The notes below the pieces were generated by a model that saw only the letters and a program-made list of their open reading frames with translations, ran no database searches and was not told the origin of the DNA. DNA of 64,000 nt, taken from NCBI RefSeq assembly GCF_000969645.2, contig NZ_CP014222.1, forward strand, positions 4,343,740 through 4,407,739. Direction: 5' to 3'. A program made the position numbers and the translations under genes. Position 1 is the stretch's first letter; the number at the start of each line of letters is the position of its first letter. Positions 35,235-43,279 of this stretch are shown in pieces. This stretch comes from Janthinobacterium sp. B9-8. Lineage in GTDB: Bacteria; Pseudomonadota; Gammaproteobacteria; Burkholderiales; Chitinibacteraceae.

Positions 35235-35388
35235 TACTCTCTCCTGAGTGCCACACCCGCTGTGTGACGATGATAGCAGCAGGGGGAGCAGGAGATGATG
35301 CACGGCACGGAGCGCGATGAATCTCACCCGCTTCGTGCACCCTGCCGCGCGTTGGTTGCCTTTGCCTTTGCCTGTGGCAAAGGTTTAA

Positions 35389-35565
35389 GGCCGGTCTCCG
35401 GGCTTGCAAGTATCACCATCTGTTTTTCAAAAAACCGACAGATTAGCACACCGCCTTCCCGTCTTATTTCAGACAGTGGCTTGGTGTGTGTTTCCACTTG
35501 CTTACCGTTGCAGGGGCAGCGCAGGATTTGAACCTGCTTCCCGTTTCACTCGTGTTGAGCACCTT
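35389..35565 (-). promoter_or_regulatory. Cobalamin riboswitch controlling btuB and downstream genes
   Basis: On the minus strand: AAGGTGCTCAACACGAG, GAAACGGGAAGCAGGT, GCTGCCCCTGCAACGGTAAG, the B12 box AAGCCACTG, GGGAAGGCGGTGTGC and closing CCCGGAGACCGGCC, in the classic order. It sits about 155 bp before the btuB start. Binding of adenosylcobalamin is known to shut down such genes. A stem CCTTTGCC/GGCAAAGG lies just downstream (35366-35384) and may belong to the expression platform. Confidence 0.95.
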
Positions 35566-35668
35566 ATAAGGGGCGGATTGTATACCGCCTTGTTATTCTT
35601 TGCCTTTCTGCTTTAAGACATATTCATGTTGGCTTTGGTAAGTATTTGGAATATAGCGGTGTGCAGGC

Positions 35669-35699
35669 AAAAAAAACGCCACGCAAAGGGCGTGGCGTT
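35669..35699 (-). terminator. Intrinsic terminator of the glutamate-type ABC transporter operon
   Basis: On the minus strand AACGCCACGC pairs with GCGTGGCGTT (5-nt loop) and runs into a T-tract. It lies 18 bp after the gltL stop. Confidence 0.85.
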
Positions 35700-35717
35700 G
35701 ATTGGAGCAAGTTGCGC

Positions 35718-36446
35718 TTAGTGCTGCAAAATCTTGGATAAGAACAGCTGCGCACGCTCGGAACGGGTCTGGTTAAAGAATTCATCCTTGCTGGCGTCTT
35801 CTACGATATGGCCCTGATCCATAAAGATGACTCGGGTAGCCACTTTGCGGGCAAAGCCCATTTCGTGCGTTACACACATCATGGTCATGCCTTCCTGGGC
35901 CAGTTCTACCATTACATCCAGCACTTCGTTGACCATTTCCGGATCAAGCGCGGAGGTTGGCTCGTCAAACAGCATGGCGATCGGGTCCATGGCCAGTGCG
36001 CGGGCAATGGCAACACGCTGCTGCTGGCCGCCGGAAAGCTGGCCGGGGTATTTATTGGCCTGGGCTTTAAGGCCAACGCGGTCCAGCAGTTTTAAGCCTT
36101 TTTCCATCGCTTCGTCCAAGCTGCGGCCAAGCACGCGCTGCTGGGCCAGACAAAGGTTATCGGTGATAGACAGATGAGGAAATAGCTCAAAATTCTGGAA
36201 TACCATGCCCACTTTAGAGCGCAATTTAGGTAAATCAGTTTTTGGATCGCCTACTGAGGTATCACCAATGAGGATGGTGCCCTTTTGGAATGGCTCCAAA
36301 CCATTCACGCATTTAATCAGCGTGGATTTACCCGAGCCTGATGGCCCGCAAACCACGATTACTTCACCTTTTTTTACTTCGGTGCTGCAATCGGTCAGGA
36401 CTTGAAAGCTACCATACCATTTATTGATATTCTGGATCGAAATCAT
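35718..36446 (-). CDS. gltL: Polar amino-acid ABC transporter ATPase (GltL/GlnQ type), copy 1
   Basis: The 242-residue ATPase has Walker A GPSGSGKST (about 34-42), a Q-loop MVFQNFELFPH, signature LSGGQQQRVAIARAL, Walker B AMLFDEPTSALDPE and switch His VTHEMGF. It belongs to the polar amino-acid (PAAT) group. It is last in gltI-gltJ-gltK-gltL, 86 bp after gltK, with AGAGGT before the ATG. A second, clearly paralogous ATPase lies upstream of gltI (39086-39844). Confidence 0.93.
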   Translation of the reverse strand: MISIQNINKWYGSFQVLTDCSTEVKKGEVIVVCGPSGSGKSTLIKCVNGLEPFQKGTILIGDTSVGDPKTDLPKLRSKVGMVFQNFELFPHLSITDNLCLAQQRVLGRSLDEAMEKGLKLLDRVGLKAQANKYPGQLSGGQQQRVAIARALAMDPIAMLFDEPTSALDPEMVNEVLDVMVELAQEGMTMMCVTHEMGFARKVATRVIFMDQGHIVEDASKDEFFNQTRSERAQLFLSKILQH

Positions 36447-36532
36447 ACTGCTAACCTCTTTTGCAAACAGCGTTGAAGCAGTGCTTCTCGCGAGATTGTT
36501 TGGTTAAAGCTACTGTGTAAATACACGACAGA

Positions 36533-37198
36533 TTACACGGCCAGTTTTTTTTGCAAGCGCTTTACCAGCATGGAAGCGCTAAAGCTAATCAGAAAATACA
36601 CTAGGCCAGCTAGTAGCAAGAATTCATGCGGTTGACCCACAATATCGCCTTTGGAGCGGGCGGTATTAAGAAAATCCATCATGCCGACTGCATAAACCAA
36701 GGATGTATCTTGAAACAAGATAATGCTTTGCATCAAGAGCAAAGGCATCATTTTTCTAAATGCTTGCGGCAAAATAATTAAGCGCATGGCCTGGCTGTAA
36801 TTCATACCAAGAGCATAGGCTGCATTGACTTGGCCTTTAGAAATCGCCTGAATACCGGCACGCACAATTTCGCAGTAATAAGCCGCTTCAAACATCATAA
36901 AAGCGATTAAACAGGAGGTAAATGCACCAATCGGCGTGGGCCGACCTGTAATCCAACCAATAATAAAGGGCACCATAAAGTAAAACCAAGTGATGACCAA
37001 GAGTAATGGAATAGATCGGAAATAATTAACATAAAAACCGGCTAATTTGGATAAAACCGGATTGCTCGACATCCTTGCCAGTGCCAGTAATGTACCTAAT
37101 GCAACGCCGCCTATTACTGCAAAAAACAGCAGCTCCAGCGTGAGTACCATTCCTTGGATCAGGCCTGGGAGAGCTGGGCCAATATTTGATAAATCCAT
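36533..37198 (-). CDS. gltK: Glutamate/aspartate-type ABC transporter permease GltK
   Basis: The 221-residue inner-membrane permease has about five hydrophobic segments and the PAAT EAA-type loop (EIVRAGIQAISKGQVNAAYA, then ALGMNYSQAM). The N-terminal DLSNIGPALPGLIQGMVLTL is typical of GltK. A strong site GGGAGG precedes the ATG, one base after the gltJ stop. It forms a heterodimer with GltJ by family analogy. Confidence 0.93.
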   Translation of the reverse strand: MDLSNIGPALPGLIQGMVLTLELLFFAVIGGVALGTLLALARMSSNPVLSKLAGFYVNYFRSIPLLLVITWFYFMVPFIIGWITGRPTPIGAFTSCLIAFMMFEAAYYCEIVRAGIQAISKGQVNAAYALGMNYSQAMRLIILPQAFRKMMPLLLMQSIILFQDTSLVYAVGMMDFLNTARSKGDIVGQPHEFLLLAGLVYFLISFSASMLVKRLQKKLAV

Positions 37199-37199
37199 T

Positions 37200-37946
37200 T
37201 TATTTCCCTCCCAGCGACATTAAGCCAGGCACGCTCGTTTTCTTTTCCACCCAACGCATAATCATCATGAGACTCATATTGAGGGTGAAGTAAATAATGG
37301 TCGCAAGGGTAAATGCTTCAAACAAATTAGCGGTAAATTCAGCAGTTTGTTTGGTTTGCGCCAACAGCTCCATCAGACCAATTAAGGATGCAACCGATGA
37401 ATTTTTAAATACATTTAAAAACTCAGAAGTGAGGGGCGGAATAATAATCCGAAAAGCTTGTGGCAATAGCACGTGGCGATAAGTTTGGGCAATATTAAGG
37501 CCCAAAGCATAACCCGCATTGATTTGCCCTTTTGGTAGCGCTTGAATACCCGTGCGCACTTGCTCGCAAACACGTGCCGAAGTAAATAAGCCTAAGCAAA
37601 CCACAACACTAATAAATGCTGATGTTGATGGTTTGATATCTTGCTTAAACCAGATTTGCAATGATTCTGGCAAAAAGTCTGGTACTAAGAAGTACCAAAT
37701 AAATAATTGCACCAGCAGCGGAATATTACGAAATAGCTCAACATAAGCATTAGCAAAGCCTGCAATCCAGCGATTTGGCAAGGTGCGTGCCACGCCCATA
37801 ATTGTGCCTAAAATAAGCGCAATAATCCATGCAGATAAAGCCAGCGCTAATGTCCAGCCAAGGCCAGAAATAAACCAATCTAAATAAACTTCACTGCCGA
37901 TACCGGTGGACTTAAAAAAAACGCCCCAATCCCAGTTGTAATTCAT
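37200..37946 (-). CDS. gltJ: Glutamate/aspartate-type ABC transporter permease GltJ
   Basis: The 248-residue permease starts MNYNWDWGVFF, as GltJ proteins do, and has the loop EQVRTGIQALPKGQINAGYA and VELFRNIPLLVQLFIWYF. GGAGA precedes the ATG. It lies 103 bp downstream of gltI with a large hairpin between, as in many binding-protein transporter operons. Confidence 0.94.
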   Translation of the reverse strand: MNYNWDWGVFFKSTGIGSEVYLDWFISGLGWTLALALSAWIIALILGTIMGVARTLPNRWIAGFANAYVELFRNIPLLVQLFIWYFLVPDFLPESLQIWFKQDIKPSTSAFISVVVCLGLFTSARVCEQVRTGIQALPKGQINAGYALGLNIAQTYRHVLLPQAFRIIIPPLTSEFLNVFKNSSVASLIGLMELLAQTKQTAEFTANLFEAFTLATIIYFTLNMSLMMIMRWVEKKTSVPGLMSLGGK

Positions 37947-37962
37947 CTCTTTTCTCCGAAGG

Positions 37963-38021
37963 TATCAGGGAGGCTCGGTAGCCTGTCGCGAACGTCGACA
38001 GACTGCCGATCCTCCCTGATA
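37963..38021 (-). other. Intercistronic hairpin between gltI and gltJ
   Basis: TATCAGGGAGG (37963-37973) pairs with CCTCCCTGATA (38011-38021), with an inner arm CTGTCG/CGACAG. It can protect the 3' end of gltI mRNA or reduce read-through into the permease genes; no T-run follows. Confidence 0.65.
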
Positions 38022-38049
38022 TTTATTAAGACCTTAGAACGGTGGTCTT

Positions 38050-38946
38050 TTACATCTGTTCTGCGGATTTATCTGTTGGATTAGCAATGAGCTTCTTCAG
38101 ATCATCGCTCATAGGGAAATTAAGGTTTAAGCCTTTTGGTGGAATCGGCTGAGTAAACCAGCGTGCATAAACGGCTTTGATACGGCCGCTCTTGTAAAGA
38201 TCAACGATCGCGTCATCAACCAGTTTTTTAAACTGGGCGTCGTCTTTACGCAACATGCAGCCGTAAATTTCACTTGATTGCGGTGTGCCAACAATGGCCC
38301 AGTCTGCCGGTGATTTGGCTTTAGCGATTTCACCCGCTAATAGTGCGTCGTCCATCATAAATGCAGCAGCGCGATTTGATTCCAGCATTAGGAAGGATTC
38401 GCCGTGGTCTTTAGCGCTGATGATATTCATATTCATTTTCTTTTCTTCGTTCATCTTTTTAATCAGACGTTCCGAAGTAGTGCCGGCGGTGGTGACTACA
38501 TTTTTGCCTGCTAAATCAGCGAAATCTTTAATGCCGGATTTTTTAGTGGCGAGTAAGCGTGTGCCAATTTCAAAAATACCGTTTGAAAATGCAACTTGTT
38601 TTTGGCGTTCTACATTATTGGTGGTGGAGCCACATTCCAGATCCACTGTGCCGTTCTGCACCAGAGGAATACGGGTTTGTGATGTAACCAAGTTATAGCG
38701 AACTTGAATAAAAGGCATATTCAGTTTCTTTTTGATGGCTTCAGCAATGTGATTAGCCACCTCAACTGAATAGCCAATTGGGCGCTGACTATTATCTAAA
38801 TAGGAGAAGGGAATGGAGGAATCACGATGGCCTAATACCAACGTTTTCGTTTCTTGGATCTTTTTGAGGGTGCCGCTTAATTCTTCGGCTTGTGCGGTAG
38901 CGGTAAAAAGAGAGGATACAGCCAAAACGAGTAACAATTTCTTCAC
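38050..38946 (-). CDS. gltI: Periplasmic glutamate/aspartate-type binding protein GltI
   Basis: The 298-residue solute-binding protein (family 3) has a signal peptide (KKLLLVLAVSSLFTATAQA), then LVLGHRDSSIPFSYLDNSQR and IGYSVEVANHIAEAIKKKL, the usual start of GltI. RIPLVQNGTVDLECGSTTNN follows. The start codon is GTG with AGGAG upstream. It heads the operon gltI-gltJ-gltK-gltL. Exact substrate (Glu, Asp or both) is inferred from similarity only. Confidence 0.93.
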   Translation of the reverse strand: MKKLLLVLAVSSLFTATAQAEELSGTLKKIQETKTLVLGHRDSSIPFSYLDNSQRPIGYSVEVANHIAEAIKKKLNMPFIQVRYNLVTSQTRIPLVQNGTVDLECGSTTNNVERQKQVAFSNGIFEIGTRLLATKKSGIKDFADLAGKNVVTTAGTTSERLIKKMNEEKKMNMNIISAKDHGESFLMLESNRAAAFMMDDALLAGEIAKAKSPADWAIVGTPQSSEIYGCMLRKDDAQFKKLVDDAIVDLYKSGRIKAVYARWFTQPIPPKGLNLNFPMSDDLKKLIANPTDKSAEQM

Positions 38947-39043
38947 GGGTGTTCTCCTAAAATAACGGGGGATCTGTATTTGTTTCAGTATAGACTGACT
39001 GAAAAAATAAGACTTTGGGGATACTCCTTAGTGTTTCAAACCA

Positions 39044-39065
39044 AAACGGCCCAGAAGGGCCGTTT
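39044..39065 (-). terminator. Terminator-like hairpin between the second ATPase gene and gltI
   Basis: AAACGGCCC (39044-39052) pairs perfectly with GGGCCGTTT (39057-39065) around AGAA; on the minus strand it is followed by TGGTTT, a weak T-tract. Confidence 0.6.
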
Positions 39066-39085
39066 GCGATATTAGCTTACAAATA

Positions 39086-39844
39086 TTACTGTTGCATAGG
39101 CGCTAGAATCTGACGCAAGAATTGCTTTGCTCTGTCGTGCTGCGGATTAGTAAAGAAGGCCTCTGGATGAGCGTCTTCTAAAATTACACCTTGATCGAGG
39201 AATAACACACGATCTGCCACTTCGCGGGCAAAGCCCATTTCATGTGTGACAACCATCATAGTCATACCCGATTCGGCCAGCGTTTTCATCACTTGCAGCA
39301 CTTCACCAATCATTTCGGGATCGAGAGCGGAAGTGGGCTCATCGAACAGCATTACGCCGGGATTCATGGCAAGGCCGCGGGCAATGGCCACGCGCTGCTG
39401 CTGGCCACCGGATAAATTCGATGGATAAGCATTTTTTTTGTCAGCAAGACCAACGCGCTCGAGCAAGGTTAGGGCTAGTTTTTCGGCTTCGCCTTGTTTC
39501 ATGCCTTTGACACGGATCGGGGCCAGAGTGATGTTTTCCAGCACGGATAAGTGCGGGTAAAGATTGAAATGTTGGAAAACAAAGCCGACTTCGGCACGCA
39601 GCTTATTGATATCTGTTTTAGGGCTAGTGACTTGCACATCACCAATCCAGATTTCGCCGTCGTTCACAGGCTCGAGCTGGTTGATCGTGCGGATCATGGT
39701 GGATTTACCTGAGCCTGAAGGACCACAAACCACGACCACTTCACCTTGTTTGACTTCAAGGTTGATGTCTTTTAGTACGTGATGGTTGGGGCCATACCAT
39801 TTATTTACATGATTAAATTTGATCATCGGCTTGGATTGGGGCAT
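39086..39844 (-). CDS. Polar amino-acid ABC transporter ATPase (GltL/GlnQ type), copy 2
   Basis: The 252-residue ATPase is closely similar to the copy at 35718-36446: Walker A GPSGSGKST, VFQHFNLYPHLSVLENITLA, LSGGQQQRVAIARGLAMNPG, LFDEPTSALDPE, VTHEMGFAREV. The frame runs further upstream, but MPQSKPMIKFNHV (ATG 39844) or the next Met (39826) fit the family. It is separated from gltI by a hairpin, so it may be its own unit. No permease or binding gene goes with it here; it may serve the glt transporter or an unlinked one. Confidence 0.88.
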   Translation of the reverse strand: MPQSKPMIKFNHVNKWYGPNHHVLKDINLEVKQGEVVVVCGPSGSGKSTMIRTINQLEPVNDGEIWIGDVQVTSPKTDINKLRAEVGFVFQHFNLYPHLSVLENITLAPIRVKGMKQGEAEKLALTLLERVGLADKKNAYPSNLSGGQQQRVAIARGLAMNPGVMLFDEPTSALDPEMIGEVLQVMKTLAESGMTMMVVTHEMGFAREVADRVLFLDQGVILEDAHPEAFFTNPQHDRAKQFLRQILAPMQQ

Positions 39845-39910
39845 GACAAGAGACCTGATTCTGTTAAATATTGAGCAATGTTGGCAAGACGGGGAAACCC
39901 TAGGCTTATG

Positions 39911-39977
39911 TGTAGGGCGGGCGAAACCTGCCAATGCATCCAATAAAAATCAAATGGCGGGTTTTACTCACCCTACA
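39911..39977. repeat. GTAGGGCGGG inverted-repeat element
   Basis: TGTAGGGCGGGCGAAACCTG (39911-39930) and its imperfect reverse complement ending CACCCTACA (39955-39977) enclose 21 bp. It lies 3 bp after the ksgA stop, between ksgA and the second ATPase gene. Confidence 0.7.
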
Positions 39978-39979
39978 AA

Positions 39980-40777
39980 TTATCGGCCAGCTGCTACAAG
40001 GTAGTTGCTGAGTGCCACATATTGTTCCAGCGTAACGTTTTCCGGACGGCAGCTTGGGGAGATCGCCAGCGCTTCCAGCTCGGCATCGCTCACCAGGCTT
40101 TTTACGTTATTGCGCAGGGTCTTGCGGCGCTGGCCGAAGCTTTGTGCAACGAGTTTTTGCAGGTGATTGTAGTCGGTGGCTGGGGCTGGCAGCGCAGCCC
40201 ACGGCACCATGCGCACAATGGATGAATCTACTTTGGGCGGCGGGAAGAAAGCCTCTGGTGGCACATCAAATACGCGTTCCATATTAAAACGGTATTGCAG
40301 CATGATGCTTAAACGGCCGTAATCTGATGTTGATGGTTCGGCTACCATGCGATCAACCACTTCTTTCTGTAGCATAAAATGCATATCAAAAATGGAATCG
40401 CCAAAGCTCGCTAGGTGGAACAAAAGCGGTGTGGAAATATTGTATGGCAGATTGCCGATCAGGCGAATTTTGCTGCCCGGAGCAATCTCTGCAGCCAGCG
40501 CGCCAAAGTCAAAATTTAGTGCATCCACATTGTGGATTACGAGTTTTTCTGGGGAGAATTTCTCGGATAAATGCGCCACGATATCGCGGTCAATTTCCAC
40601 CACATGCAGGGTGTCGGTGCGATCCATTAAAGGCTTAGTCAGCGCGGCAAGGCCCGGCCCAATTTCAACCAGTACATCGCCTTTGCGCGGGCTGACGGAG
40701 TTGATAATGTCGGAAATTACACTTTGGTCTTGTAAAAAATTTTGCCCAAAGCGCTTACGGGGGATATGCGAAGTCAT
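39980..40777 (-). CDS. ksgA: 16S rRNA (adenine1518-N6/adenine1519-N6)-dimethyltransferase RsmA/KsgA
   Basis: The 265-residue SAM enzyme dimethylates two adjacent adenines in helix 45 of 16S rRNA during small-subunit assembly. RKRFGQNFLQDQSVI at the start, VEIGPGLAALTKPL (SAM loop), NLPYNISTPLLFHL (NLPY catalytic motif), MLQKEVVDRM and FFPPPKVDSSIVRM are all canonical. The frame is open upstream, but ATG 40777, preceded by GGAA, starts the conserved sequence. It lies at the end of lptD-surA-pdxA-ksgA, the same order as in E. coli. Confidence 0.96.
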   Translation of the reverse strand: MTSHIPRKRFGQNFLQDQSVISDIINSVSPRKGDVLVEIGPGLAALTKPLMDRTDTLHVVEIDRDIVAHLSEKFSPEKLVIHNVDALNFDFGALAAEIAPGSKIRLIGNLPYNISTPLLFHLASFGDSIFDMHFMLQKEVVDRMVAEPSTSDYGRLSIMLQYRFNMERVFDVPPEAFFPPPKVDSSIVRMVPWAALPAPATDYNHLQKLVAQSFGQRRKTLRNNVKSLVSDAELEALAISPSCRPENVTLEQYVALSNYLVAAGR

Positions 40778-40893
40778 TATATATTTCCAGCGAGTTCTAT
40801 CGCGGCGTGTGCCACGGTAATCATGTACGGAGTGCTTCAAGATAAGTTGTTGCACGGCGCTTTTAAAGGGCTATTTGCTATTGCAAGCGGGTT

Positions 40894-41883
40894 CTAGATG
40901 GCGTTTCCCGATAGTTCGATCGCCAGTTGGGTGGCTGCCAGCAGGCTACCTGCTTCTGCTGTGCCTGTTCCTGCCAGATCAATGGCAGTGCCGTGATCGA
41001 CCGAGGTGCGAATAATCGGCAGGCCGAGTGTGATATTGATGCCGTGGCCAAAGCTGGCATATTTGAGCACAGGCAGGCCCTGATCGTGATACATGGCGAG
41101 TACGGCATCGCCCGAGTCGAGGATATTACGATTAAATAATGTGTCGGCGGGCAATGGCCCGATCAGCGTCATGCCGGTTTGGCGTAATGCTTCCAGCACG
41201 GGGGAGATGATTTCTATTTCTTCCCTGCCTAAATGGCCAGATTCGCCTGCGTGGGGGTTAAGTCCCGCCACAATAATTCGTGGCTTGGTAATGCCGAATT
41301 TAGTTTGCAGATCACGATATAAAATACGCAGGGTACATGTGAGTGATTCGGCGGTAATGGCCGGAGCAACGTCTTTAAGTGGCAGATGAGTCGTTGCCAG
41401 CGCCACGCGCATCTCGCTGCAAGCCAGCATCATGACTACTTGCTGGGTTTGTGTTCGTTCGGCAAGGTATTCGGTATGGCCGTAGAAAAAACGCCCTAAA
41501 GCTCCGCCTTCATTGATTACCCCTTTATGAATAGGGGCGGTAACCATGGCAGAAAACTCGCCGCTCTGGCAGCCATCACATGCTCTATCGAGTAAATCCA
41601 GCACATAGCGGGCATTAGCAGTATTGAGCTTGCCAGCGGTGCACGGGGCCGCAAGCGGGATATGCAAGATGGATATCGGTGCACTACTTGTCGGCGAGTA
41701 ATCGGGCCAGTTGGCATCAATCTGGCTGATTTTTGCTCTGCTTTGCAGAAGGGTTTTGTCGCAAAGAATGACCAGCTGACAAGGTAGTGGCGTGCTGGCT
41801 GCAAGCATGGCGCTTATTTCCGGGCCAATGCCTGCTGGCTCGCCGCTGGTGAGGGCGATGCGGGGCAGTGTGGGCTTGTTCAT
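40894..41883 (-). CDS. pdxA: 4-hydroxythreonine-4-phosphate dehydrogenase PdxA
   Basis: The 329-residue cytoplasmic enzyme oxidises 4-phosphohydroxy-L-threonine in the pyridoxal phosphate pathway. PRIALTSGEPAGIGPEISA at the start, TAPIHKGVINEGG, GHTEYLAERT, GLNPHAGESGHLGREE, DTLFN and YHDQGLPVLKYASFG, with their metal-binding His and Asp residues, are characteristic. It lies 100 bp after surA, with a hairpin in the gap, and 116 bp before ksgA. Confidence 0.96.
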   Translation of the reverse strand: MNKPTLPRIALTSGEPAGIGPEISAMLAASTPLPCQLVILCDKTLLQSRAKISQIDANWPDYSPTSSAPISILHIPLAAPCTAGKLNTANARYVLDLLDRACDGCQSGEFSAMVTAPIHKGVINEGGALGRFFYGHTEYLAERTQTQQVVMMLACSEMRVALATTHLPLKDVAPAITAESLTCTLRILYRDLQTKFGITKPRIIVAGLNPHAGESGHLGREEIEIISPVLEALRQTGMTLIGPLPADTLFNRNILDSGDAVLAMYHDQGLPVLKYASFGHGINITLGLPIIRTSVDHGTAIDLAGTGTAEAGSLLAATQLAIELSGNAI

Positions 41884-41942
41884 TAAATATCACACGGCTT
41901 TAATAGGTACTGCGGTAGAGAGGGCTGGATCGTTACTGCATC

Positions 41943-41971
41943 ATGGGGTTGGGCACTGTGCCCAACCCCAT
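41943..41971 (-). other. Perfect hairpin between surA and pdxA
   Basis: ATGGGGTTGGGCA (41943-41955) pairs with TGCCCAACCCCAT (41959-41971), a 13-bp perfect stem with a 3-nt loop, 12 bp after the surA stop. There is no T-run on the transcribed (minus) strand, so it looks like an mRNA-stabilising or partial termination element. Confidence 0.65.
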
Positions 41972-41983
41972 CGCACTATCGTT

Positions 41984-43276
41984 TTACTCGTCTTTTAATC
42001 GTAATTCCACAAAGGCGCGGTCTCTTTGCTGACGTAGCCAGTCTTCAAACTGCTCTTCGCTCTTACGTTGTTTTAATTCATTCCTTACTCGGAAACGTTC
42101 GCGCTCTTTGGTCATGTCTTTGGAGCGGCGCTCCAGCACTTGAATAATATGCAGACCAAATGGCGATTGAATGACAGGGCTGATTTCTCCCTGCTTGAGT
42201 GCGTTCATCGCGGTTTCGAATTCGGGTACGGTTTCGCCCGGAGTGAGCCAGCCTAAATCGCCGCCTTTGCTGGCGCTGCCATCGTCGGAATAGAGGCGTG
42301 CCAGTTCTTCAAATTTGCTGCCATTTTTAAGGCGATCTGCCAGTTGATTAAGGCGCTGACGTGCATCACTTTCTGAAACCAGCTCATTGGTGCGGATCAG
42401 AATATGGCGTGCGTGTGTTTGCTCAACCACGGTTTTTTGTTCTTGGCTGCGTTTTTCCAGCAGCTTCACAATATGAAAACCACCGGGGCTGCGAACTAAA
42501 TCGGTGATTTCACCCGGGTTTAGTTTTTCTAGTAGCTGTGTAAATGCGGGGGGCAATGAGCCCGCTGCACGCCAGCCTAAGCTGCCACCGCTGGTGGCAT
42601 CCGGTGCGCTGGAGTAAACCGCCGCAATCGAGGCGAAGTCTTTGCCTGATTTTAATTCTTCGATTGCCGCGAGTGCCCGAGTGCGTTTGGCTGTGATTTG
42701 CTCCGGGCTGGCGTTTTCTGGCAGCGGAATCAAAATATGCGCTAAGCGGAATTCCTGCTGCTCTTTACCGGTATTGAGCTTGATGTATTCGTCGATTTCG
42801 TTGTCGCTAATCACGATACGGTTATCAATTTCACGCTCTTTAAGGCGGGTCAGGGTGATTTCACGGCGAATATCTTCGCGAAAAGCCTTCCAGCTCATGC
42901 CTTGCTTCGCAAGCATCTCACGGAACTGCGGCAATGACATTTTGTTTTGTTCTGCCATGCGGCCGATGGCGCGCTCTAGCTGGCTATCATCAATCCGGAT
43001 ACCGATCTGATCTGCATACTGTACTTGCACGAGTTCCAGAATCATTCTGTCTAGCACTTGTTGTTTGAGTACAGCTGCGGGCGGCAGCGTGATGCGCTGG
43101 CTTTCCATGTTTTTCTGGATGCTGCTGATGCGGGAATCAAGCTCTTGCTGAGTCACTACACTTTTATTAACCACAGCAACAATACGATCCATGGTTTGAA
43201 TCGATGCACTTGTAAATTGGGCGCTGCCGATCAGGGCAACAAGCGCTAAGGCGCGGGAAATGTGGCGCAGCTTCAT
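41984..43276 (-). CDS. surA: Periplasmic chaperone and peptidyl-prolyl isomerase SurA
   Basis: The 430-residue protein helps outer-membrane proteins such as LptD fold. Signal peptide (LRHISRALALVALIGSAQFT region), N-terminal SurA domain (MDRIVAVVNKSVVTQQELDS), then two parvulin domains starting near EFRLAHILIPLP and THARHILIRTNELV, each with a GG-LGW segment (SGGSLGWRAAG, KGGDLGWLTPG). The start lies 3 bp after the lptD stop, with AAGGT upstream, so the pair is co-translated. Length equals E. coli SurA (428). Confidence 0.96.
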   Translation of the reverse strand: MKLRHISRALALVALIGSAQFTSASIQTMDRIVAVVNKSVVTQQELDSRISSIQKNMESQRITLPPAAVLKQQVLDRMILELVQVQYADQIGIRIDDSQLERAIGRMAEQNKMSLPQFREMLAKQGMSWKAFREDIRREITLTRLKEREIDNRIVISDNEIDEYIKLNTGKEQQEFRLAHILIPLPENASPEQITAKRTRALAAIEELKSGKDFASIAAVYSSAPDATSGGSLGWRAAGSLPPAFTQLLEKLNPGEITDLVRSPGGFHIVKLLEKRSQEQKTVVEQTHARHILIRTNELVSESDARQRLNQLADRLKNGSKFEELARLYSDDGSASKGGDLGWLTPGETVPEFETAMNALKQGEISPVIQSPFGLHIIQVLERRSKDMTKERERFRVRNELKQRKSEEQFEDWLRQQRDRAFVELRLKDE

Positions 43277-43279
43277 ATA

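Noticed and set aside
35511..35551. tRNA-like T-arm (GGTTCAAATCC on the minus strand)
   Set aside because: It belongs to the cobalamin riboswitch core (AGCAGGTTCAAATCCTGCGC with GCTGCCCCTGCAACGGTAAG); no acceptor stem or CCA region fits.
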